Shown here: piece by piece, positions 21,163 to 26,275 of the stretch
Position numbering within the stretch: the first letter of the stretch is position 1
How the letters are laid out: the number at the start of each line of letters is the position of its first letter
Notes under the pieces: model-generated
What the model saw: the letters and a program-made list of their open reading frames with translations, nothing else
What the model was told of the DNA's origin: nothing
Database searches by the model: none
Translations under genes and position numbers: made by a program
Assembly: GCF_900188405.1 (NCBI RefSeq)
Contig: NZ_FZOF01000019.1
Location: forward strand, 1-64,000
Length of the DNA: 64,000 nucleotides
Direction of reading: 5' to 3'
Source: Actinacidiphila glaucinigra
Lineage (GTDB): Bacteria; Actinomycetota; Actinomycetes; Streptomycetales; Streptomycetaceae

Positions 21163-21909
21163 CTACTGCTGCTTCTCCTGCTGCCGGACAAGCTGAGCCC
21201 GCAGAGCGTCGATCTCCGCATCCTTGATCGCCTCATTGTTGCCCCAGTACAGGGCACGCTTAGCGAACGCAGACGCGTTGACTCCCAGGCACTCACGCGC
21301 GATAGCAGCCATGGCCGCGCGGATCTTGGCGTACTGGATCGGCGCGGAAGTCAGCTTCTCCGCGCCAGCGTTTCGCCGCATGTACTCCGCTTCGGCGATC
21401 TTGCGCAGTTCCTTGGCGTCCGCGTTGCGGCTGGCAGCGACGATCTCCAGCCAAGGGGACACGGCAAGCTGCGCAACGTCTCCACCGGCACGGACAAGAT
21501 TCTGGAACACAGCCTGCAGCGGGATGTCGCGCCGGCGGAGGAACTGCTCAGCGTCCTGCCGAGCGATCAGCCCGGCAGTGCCCGTGGGTGCCTTGAAAAG
21601 CTCCGCGCGCAGCTCCGCGAGGTACACGAGTTCAATGGTCTCGACACGCGCGCGCCATTCGTTGTAGCTGGTCTGCGCGTCAGCGATGATCTCGTCAGCC
21701 CGCGCACGGCGACCCTCCGGGTACTTAGTCACGTCGGCAAGCGTGGTGCGCGCCTTGCGGGCAGCCTGCACAAGCTCATCCGCCATGGCGCTGGCCTGCC
21801 CAGTGTTGAGACCGCGCGTTTCGACGGTAACGACGGTCCGGGCGGTGGCGACGACCGGGCCCAGCTCGGTGGCTTCAGCCATGAGATCAGCGGGGTTAGG
21901 GGCTTGCAT
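21163..21909 (-). CDS. Hypothetical all-helical element protein
   Basis: The 248-residue product is predicted almost wholly alpha-helical and soluble, ending in a short coiled coil (DALRAQLVRQQEKQQ). It has no membrane segment and no known catalytic motif. A perfect 19-bp palindrome, CCTAGGAAC-G-GTTCCTAGG, lies 41 bp upstream and probably controls it. I cannot name the family. It might be a structural or DNA-associated phage-type protein, but that is a guess. Confidence 0.65.
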   Translation of the reverse strand: MQAPNPADLMAEATELGPVVATARTVVTVETRGLNTGQASAMADELVQAARKARTTLADVTKYPEGRRARADEIIADAQTSYNEWRARVETIELVYLAELRAELFKAPTGTAGLIARQDAEQFLRRRDIPLQAVFQNLVRAGGDVAQLAVSPWLEIVAASRNADAKELRKIAEAEYMRRNAGAEKLTSAPIQYAKIRAAMAAIARECLGVNASAFAKRALYWGNNEAIKDAEIDALRAQLVRQQEKQQ

Positions 21910-21949
21910 GTCACTATCCGTTCTGCGGGGTTTGGCTCCCCGCGGTAAT

Positions 21950-21968
21950 CCTAGGAACGGTTCCTAGG
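21950..21968. promoter_or_regulatory. Perfect palindrome upstream of the 248-residue protein gene
   Basis: CCTAGGAAC (21950-21958) and GTTCCTAGG (21960-21968) are exact inverted copies around one base. The location, 41 bp before a start codon, fits a repressor operator. The CCTAGGA half also occurs in the integrase leader near 26261. Confidence 0.55.
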
Positions 21969-21985
21969 GAGCTTTAATGCGCGTC

Positions 21986-22261
21986 TCAGCGCGCTGGCGG
22001 TGTCCAATCTCCGCGGATGGCGTTCAAGCCGAATACGGCACGTACAATTCCCTGGCGCTCGTGCTCAATCCAAGCCACCTCGTGCCCCAGCGCACGGAAA
22101 GCGGCCGCGAACTCTTCATCGTCGCGGAGTCTGCCGAGACCAAAGCGCGCGTTGTACGCCGTCACAGCACGGTGAAGCAAGTCAAACTTTGTCCAGCGGT
22201 GCTGGGATACGCGCTCGGTGTTGAGGTCTACGAACGCCTTGACAATTTCGTATGTGTCCAT
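21986..22261 (-). CDS. Small hypothetical element protein
   Basis: From ATG 22261, with a strong GAGGAGA ribosome site, the gene encodes 91 residues (MDTYEIVKAFVDLNTERVSQHRW...). It is a compact mixed helical protein with no cysteines or membrane segment. It lies 11 bp downstream of the primase/HNH-like gene and is probably co-transcribed with it, suggesting a joint role in element replication or maintenance. No family recognised. Confidence 0.68.
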   Translation of the reverse strand: MDTYEIVKAFVDLNTERVSQHRWTKFDLLHRAVTAYNARFGLGRLRDDEEFAAAFRALGHEVAWIEHERQGIVRAVFGLNAIRGDWTPPAR

Positions 22262-22272
22262 TTGCTGTCTCC

Positions 22273-22845
22273 TCAGCATGGCGCGGCCAGCACAACCCCG
22301 GGGCTCTTGACGAAGCCGTGCTCGTCGGAAAGCCACCGATAAAACGTGAGCTTGCCCAGCGGCTTCACGTCGTTGCATGCGCACCACGTGCGGTAACGCG
22401 CGTATAGCGTCGTACCTCGCACAGCCTCCCCGGGCGCAAGGCGCAGCGACGCAACCCACTCACCGTGAGTAGGCCGCGTGCATGACTCCGCATAGGCAGC
22501 AGCGGCAGCCACACGCGCCAGGCGAATCACGCGGTCACGCTCCCGACGCTCAGGCGAGGTAGTCATGTACCTCTCCGCGCTGCGCACGAGGATGCGCAAG
22601 TAGCGATACTCGTCGTCAATGCGCATCAGCCGATCAAGCGTGTGATGACAGCCGTGACACATCGGCTTGTATCGCGAAAGGTCTGCGCAGTACGGCGCGC
22701 CGGCAGGGTTGCGCAACTCGTCATCACCGCCGTTGTGTTGATACGCCCAAGCGTTGGCGTTCCTGCCACACCATGCGCACGGGCGGTGTCTGGCGGGTCC
22801 GCGCTGGGTACGCAAACGGCGGTGCACAGCTTGATAAGTAGGCAT
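22273..22845 (-). CDS. HNH/zinc-knuckle and primase-like protein
   Basis: The 190-residue product from ATG 22845 has an N-terminal zinc pattern: CAWCGRN, then YCADLSRYKPMCHGCHHTLDR, giving CxxC and CxxCHH pairs as in phage HNH-type proteins. The C-terminal ~60 residues (LYARYRTWCACNDVKPLGKLTFYRWLSDEHGF) resemble the winged domain at the end of phage/P4-type primases. I infer a DNA-binding protein for element replication. No full nuclease or primase active site is visible, so the exact activity stays open. Confidence 0.6.
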   Translation of the reverse strand: MPTYQAVHRRLRTQRGPARHRPCAWCGRNANAWAYQHNGGDDELRNPAGAPYCADLSRYKPMCHGCHHTLDRLMRIDDEYRYLRILVRSAERYMTTSPERRERDRVIRLARVAAAAAYAESCTRPTHGEWVASLRLAPGEAVRGTTLYARYRTWCACNDVKPLGKLTFYRWLSDEHGFVKSPGVVLAAPC

Positions 22846-22851
22846 GCGAAA

Positions 22852-22864
22852 AATCCTTTGGATT
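22852..22864 (-). promoter_or_regulatory. Hairpin over the ribosome site of the primase-like gene
   Basis: On the minus strand AATCC, AAA, GGATT form a small stem that includes the AAAGGATT ribosome site just before ATG 22845. It could limit translation initiation. The stem is short, so the effect is uncertain. Confidence 0.4.
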
Positions 22865-22869
22865 GCTGC

Positions 22870-22947
22870 CAAAAACAAAAACGGCCGCACCGGGAGCACG
22901 AGCAGCGGGGCAGCAGTCCACTGTTCTTGCTCGACCGGTACGGCCGT
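22870..22947 (-). terminator. Intrinsic terminator in the leader of the primase-like gene
   Basis: ACGGCCGCACCGG (22881-22893) pairs with CCGGTACGGCCGT (22935-22947) with one mismatch, extended inward by GAGCA/TGCTC. On the minus strand it is followed by TTTTTGTTTTTG, a textbook intrinsic terminator and unusual in this GC-rich window. It ends the transcript of the 23123 gene and leaves only about 35 bp to the next start codon, so the downstream operon may depend on read-through. Confidence 0.75.
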
Positions 22948-23049
22948 CAGATGCGCGTATGCGTGCGGCTAAGCGGCACTCCCACGCGCGGGGGCTTAAG
23001 GTGCGGACATCTACGGGTGCTGCCCGTCCGCGTGAGGCGAAATCACCTC

Positions 23050-23104
23050 TCACCAAGTAACTAGCGAGTCGATTGCTTGCCTCACCCTGTAACTAGGGAG
23101 TCGA
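23050..23104. repeat. Two direct repeats with CTAG core, 32 bp apart
   Basis: TCACC-NN-GTAACTAG-N-GAGTCGA occurs at 23050-23072 and 23082-23104, spaced 32 bp. The spacing equals that of the GCACTAGTC pair near the GntR gene, and both contain ACTAG. They lie between the 135-residue Cys-rich protein gene and the primase-like gene. Regulator binding sites or iterons are both possible. Confidence 0.6.
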
Positions 23105-23122
23105 AGGCTCGGTAGCCGGAAG

Positions 23123-23530
23123 CTAGCTCCGCTTCGCTGCCCGGTAGTGCGCGGTCTTGCAACGCGGAGAACAGAACCGCCGCGGACGACCACGACCGGG
23201 GCTGAAAACCGGATCAGCGCACCCGTCACGCTCACAGACAGCGCGCATGCGCTCTTCATGAAGTTCTTCCCGCGCGTCCATCAGCTCATCCTGTAGTCCC
23301 TTGCAAGTCGTGTCTGCCTGCCCACTGTTGTAGTCGCATATCCGCTGGTTCCCGTAGCGCGGGAAGAACGGTGAGCCGCACAGTTCGCAGTCCACTTCAT
23401 CGCGCAGCGTTCCGCGCTGGGTATCCCGCCAGTCGCCGGCGCGACATCCGGGGGAGCAGTATCGGGAGTCCCCATGAACAGTCTTTTCGCATCCCCAGCG
23501 CTCACAGCGGTCTGCGCCGTCGGTCCACAC
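23123..23530 (-). CDS. Cys-rich zinc-knuckle protein
   Basis: The GTG start at 23530 follows GGGGAA and gives 135 residues. Three Cys clusters are visible: CERWGCEKTVHGDSRYCSPGC near the N-terminus, CELCGSPFF with ICDYNSGQADTTC in the middle, and CERDGC then FCSPRC at the end. The end motif GRPRRFCSPRCKTAHYRA recurs in the next gene upstream (GRPKTYCGATCRSAAYRA). Multiple treble-clef-like knuckles suggest nucleic-acid binding. The transcript ends at the strong terminator at 22870-22947. Confidence 0.65.
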   Translation of the reverse strand: MWTDGADRCERWGCEKTVHGDSRYCSPGCRAGDWRDTQRGTLRDEVDCELCGSPFFPRYGNQRICDYNSGQADTTCKGLQDELMDAREELHEERMRAVCERDGCADPVFSPGRGRPRRFCSPRCKTAHYRAAKRS

Positions 23531-23660
23531 GTGCGTTCCCCTTTTCGGGAGTCCGTACAGGCTCTTGGTTTTCCTTAAGGGCCCATAGGGAGTCTGGATG
23601 TGTATTTGTAGTACCTAAAAAAGAAACAGCTAACAGAAAGTAGGCACCTGCTCCGCTGTC
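23531..23660. other. AT-rich intergenic stretch between the two Cys-rich genes
   Basis: This 130-bp spacer contains the ribosome site of the 135-residue protein gene and an A-run (CTAAAAAAG) near 23618. It is clearly AT-richer than the core chromosome. A promoter for the downstream leftward gene is likely here, but I cannot place its boxes. Confidence 0.4.
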
Positions 23661-23906
23661 TCAGTCGGCCCGATGAGCCCGGTAGGCAGCCGAACGGCAG
23701 GTCGCACCGCAGTACGTCTTAGGTCGCCCCGTACCGCGCTGTTGCAGGCTCTTCCCGCACTGTGGGCAGGTCTCGGCTGCGTCTACAGCGCGCAGACCGG
23801 CTGCAATCCGCTGGTGTGCGTCGACCACTTCAGGGGATACGTTGCCGAGATCCCACAGCACGGCTTCGGCTACGCGCAGTAGCGTGATGAGTTGCGAACG
23901 GTGCAT
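23661..23906 (-). CDS. Small zinc-knuckle protein
   Basis: The 81-residue product has a helical N-terminal half (MHRSQLITLLRVAEAVLWDL) and a C-terminal knuckle with CPQC and YCGATC, ending SAAYRAHRAD. The C-terminal motif GRPxxYCxxxCRxAxYRA is shared with the 135-residue neighbour, so both may derive from one DNA-binding module. Direct and inverted repeats lie immediately upstream of its start. Confidence 0.65.
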   Translation of the reverse strand: MHRSQLITLLRVAEAVLWDLGNVSPEVVDAHQRIAAGLRAVDAAETCPQCGKSLQQRGTGRPKTYCGATCRSAAYRAHRAD

Positions 23907-23912
23907 GAGTTA

Positions 23913-24012
23913 CGTTGCCTTTCGTGGTTGATGCGTTGCCTTTCGTGGCGTGCGGCGTGATGTTGGCGGCTTTCGTCACCGATTCGTTCGCGAGTTGCCA
24001 CGAAATGCAACG
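23913..24012. repeat. Iteron-like 15-bp repeats (two direct, one inverted)
   Basis: CGTTGCCTTTCGTGG occurs at 23913-23927 and 23934-23948 (21-bp period, two helical turns). CCACGAAATGCAACG at 23998-24012 is its inverse with one mismatch. They sit directly upstream of the 81-residue knuckle-protein gene and downstream of the terminator at 24026-24060. The arrangement suits an operator or a small replication/integration control site. Confidence 0.65.
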
Positions 24013-24025
24013 AAACTTGTGCGCG

Positions 24026-24060
24026 AAAAAGCCGCCCGGTATCAGTGCCGGACGGCTTTT
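24026..24060 (-). terminator. Intrinsic terminator with T-run
   Basis: AAAAGCCG-CCCGG pairs with CCGGA-CGGCTTTT across 24027-24060. The minus-strand copy ends in GGCTTTTTCG. It lies 18 bp after the stop of the small gene at 24078 and ends the integrase-side leftward transcript. Confidence 0.75.
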
Positions 24061-24077
24061 CGTGTGGTGTCGGGAGG

Positions 24078-24266
24078 TTAGGCCAGCGACAAGCCCGCCA
24101 CGCGAGTTGCCTGCTTCTCTGCGAGCAGCCCAAGCATCGCCAGTCGCTTTGCCTGAAGTACCGCGCTGTCACCCGTGTTGTCGCGAAACGCTCGTGTGAG
24201 TCGTCCACGGTGGGAGTCCTCCGCAGCCCACGACATGATCGTTTCCCAAATCGCGTCAGCGCTCAC
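24078..24266 (-). CDS. Small hypothetical element protein
   Basis: A GTG at 24266 is preceded by a very strong GGAGGAGAG ribosome site and yields 62 residues (SADAIWETIMSWAAEDSHRGR...), helical and soluble. A longer frame to 24335 exists but lacks a ribosome site. The gene lies just downstream of the integrase operon terminator. Small size and position make it a possible recombination directionality factor, which is speculation. Confidence 0.6.
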   Translation of the reverse strand: MSADAIWETIMSWAAEDSHRGRLTRAFRDNTGDSAVLQAKRLAMLGLLAEKQATRVAGLSLA

Positions 24267-24339
24267 GTTCTCTCCTCCGCTCCGCCAGTCCCCGGAAAAC
24301 TGCCTGCATTCTGTGTCTAGCGGGTCGATTGCCACGACG

Positions 24340-24385
24340 AAGCCCCGGGCACCTCCCCCGCTGTGAGGGAAGCGTCCGGGGCCCG
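24340..24385 (-). terminator. Hairpin ending the integrase operon
   Basis: GCCCCGGGCAC near 24342-24352 pairs with GTCCGGGGCCCGTG near 24375-24388, an imperfect GC-rich stem starting a few bases after the stop of the 69-residue gene on the minus strand. It has no T-run. Confidence 0.5.
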
Positions 24386-24395
24386 TGTGGTGTCG

Positions 24396-24605
24396 CTACC
24401 GGCTCAGCGCCGCCGTATCGCCCAGCAGCGCCGCCATGAGAGCTTCGATCCGCCGTAGCTGCTGTCTGATGCGGTCTCGCCGGTCTTCGTTCTCTTCAGT
24501 AGCCAGCCGCGCTCTCAGCGTCTCCCAGCGCACGGACACTGCCTGATACTCCGATGCCCAGCTATCTACCTCGCCGGCTGTCAGCAGCGCGCGGCTTCCC
24601 GTCAT
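24396..24605 (-). CDS. Small coiled-coil protein coupled to the integrase
   Basis: The 69-residue product (ATG 24605; GTG 24608 is one codon upstream) overlaps the integrase stop as ATGA. It is highly charged and helical (RLATEENEDRRDRIRQQLRRIEALM), a probable coiled coil. Tight translational coupling to the integrase suggests a helper of recombination or simple co-regulation. Coiled coils matter for directionality in large serine integrases, but no function is shown for this protein. Confidence 0.65.
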   Translation of the reverse strand: MTGSRALLTAGEVDSWASEYQAVSVRWETLRARLATEENEDRRDRIRQQLRRIEALMAALLGDTAALSR

Positions 24606-26248
24606 CACAGCACCGCCCCCAACTCCATTGCTGCGTCCGCGAAGAACGGTTCCTTAAGCTCGAAGCTCACACGTCCTTCGTCAAGCTGCTCGTGCTTGCC
24701 GCGCTTCGCTCTCCGCACCCGCAACTGTGCGCCCGCTTCAACGAGCATTGCGCGCCTCTCCCCCGTGTCCGCCGCCTCCCACTCCTCCACGAACGTGCGA
24801 CCCGTGTGGGTCACTTCCGTGCGCGGCTCCACACGATCGCGCGCCATCAATTCTGTGACCCGTTTGTCCAGTGCGTCACGGCGTTTCTCCCAAATGCCGC
24901 GCGTAACCGGGTTCGTCTGCGTCCCTTCAGACTCCATGTGCGCTTCGTACTCCGCGGCTGTCGCGTCGATCTCGGGTTGCGGGTCGTATCCGGGGACCGT
25001 GCGCGTTTGCGTGAGCCTCAGCCCGCCGACAGCGCGCAGAAACTCCCGCTCCACGAAGTCTTCCGCCCACGTGCGTTTGATCGTGGCGCGCGCTGCGCAG
25101 GCATGCCCCCGCGTAATCGACCCGCACCGATAGATCTCCGTGCGGCCGGCGCGCTGCAAGTACAAGCGTCCGCCGCACCCGTCGCAGATGATCACGCGCA
25201 GCAGAAGCGCCACGGTGTCCACGCGATCAGCAGCTCCCGCGCTGTCCTCCATGGCCAGTTCAGCGAAGCGCGCGCCGATCGCGTCGAATTCCTCGCGCGT
25301 CAGGATCGGCTCCGGCGTGGCCATCACGGGCGCGCCTTCGCTGTCGCGTACGGGTTTCTCGCCGGCCAGCTTCCAACCGAGGACGCGTTCCGACGTGAGA
25401 ACGCCCTTCACGGTGCCATGCCGCCAGGCAAAGCGCCCGCGTGTGACGGTCTCGCCAGCGCGGCCACCCGTCTTCCCACCTGTCTCGCGTCCCTGCCGCA
25501 AGCTCCAGTGATCGCGCGGGCTGGGCACGCTGTCACGGTTCAACCCCGCTGCGATGGCCGCTGCGCTGCTCCCGTCCATCAGCTCACGGATCATGCGCTC
25601 AATGACGGGAACCGCCTCCGGGTCCTGTACGAGCGTCCAGCCTCCGCCTTCGAGCGGTGCCGGCTTGTAGCCGTACGGGGGACGACTGCCACGCCAGCGA
25701 AGCTGCATGACCCGCATGGCTGCCTGCGTGCTCGTGACGCGCTCCCGGATCGCTTGTGCTTCCATCTGCGCTGCGAACGCGAAGAGCGTGACCATGAGCT
25801 GTGCCATGGGGTCGAGCGGGTTCCTGAAGTCGAGCACGAGCCTGCCGCCCGGACCCTCCGCGAACACGATCATCTTGCGGTGATCGCGCGCCCAGGTGCT
25901 CAGAGCATGCATGTCGTCCATGGAGCGCACGGCACGGTCGAAGCGCCAGAACAACAGCGCGTCGAAATCCTCCGGCCGGCGCAGCCACTCCTTTAGCTCC
26001 GGCCGCTCGAACGGCGTGGTCTTCGAAGCACTGACGCCCAGGTCTACGGCCTCCCGGTCGCCCAGGTCGATACCGAGCGCGGCGGCGGCAGCACGGTTGG
26101 CTTCCCGCTGACGCTCGGGGCTTGTGGTCTCGTCGGTCAGTACGGACAGGCGAAGCGCGCTCACTCCGCGGAGGGTGTCGATAGTCGTCACGTGTGTGGT
26201 CAAGGGAGTCGATTGCCCGGTGCCGCTGACCAGCGAAGATGCCGCCAT
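24605..26248 (-). CDS. int: Large serine recombinase (integrase)
   Basis: The 547-residue enzyme catalyses attP x attB recombination. The resolvase domain (27-175) has nucleophile Ser35 in ALRLSVLTDE and the conserved Arg-rich helix WRFDRAVRS. The recombinase domain (about 190-340) and a zinc ribbon (C355, C358, C375, C384) follow, then a long coiled-coil region (about 430-500). All landmarks of a phage-type large serine integrase are intact, so it is probably active. The ATG at 26248 follows AGGAG, and the element end lies only 38 bp upstream. It differs from tyrosine integrases, which use tRNA sites. Confidence 0.95.
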   Translation of the reverse strand: MAASSLVSGTGQSTPLTTHVTTIDTLRGVSALRLSVLTDETTSPERQREANRAAAAALGIDLGDREAVDLGVSASKTTPFERPELKEWLRRPEDFDALLFWRFDRAVRSMDDMHALSTWARDHRKMIVFAEGPGGRLVLDFRNPLDPMAQLMVTLFAFAAQMEAQAIRERVTSTQAAMRVMQLRWRGSRPPYGYKPAPLEGGGWTLVQDPEAVPVIERMIRELMDGSSAAAIAAGLNRDSVPSPRDHWSLRQGRETGGKTGGRAGETVTRGRFAWRHGTVKGVLTSERVLGWKLAGEKPVRDSEGAPVMATPEPILTREEFDAIGARFAELAMEDSAGAADRVDTVALLLRVIICDGCGGRLYLQRAGRTEIYRCGSITRGHACAARATIKRTWAEDFVEREFLRAVGGLRLTQTRTVPGYDPQPEIDATAAEYEAHMESEGTQTNPVTRGIWEKRRDALDKRVTELMARDRVEPRTEVTHTGRTFVEEWEAADTGERRAMLVEAGAQLRVRRAKRGKHEQLDEGRVSFELKEPFFADAAMELGAVL

Positions 26249-26254
26249 AAGTGG

Positions 26255-26275
26255 GTCACTCCTAGGACTGCTAGT
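26255..26275. promoter_or_regulatory. Integrase leader with CCTAGGA site
   Basis: The 38 bp between the integrase start and attR hold the ribosome site and CCTAGGACTGCTAGTC (about 26261-26275), carrying two CTAG cores like the other putative operators of the element. The integrase promoter must therefore lie within or just beyond attR, a set-up that could switch integrase expression on integration. Confidence 0.45.

Noticed and set aside
24315..26220. Further copies of the GTCGATTGCC motif at 24323 and 26208
   Set aside because: They lie in coding or weakly matching sequence with only about ten shared bases, and may be chance. I kept only the two strong repeats at 23050-23104.
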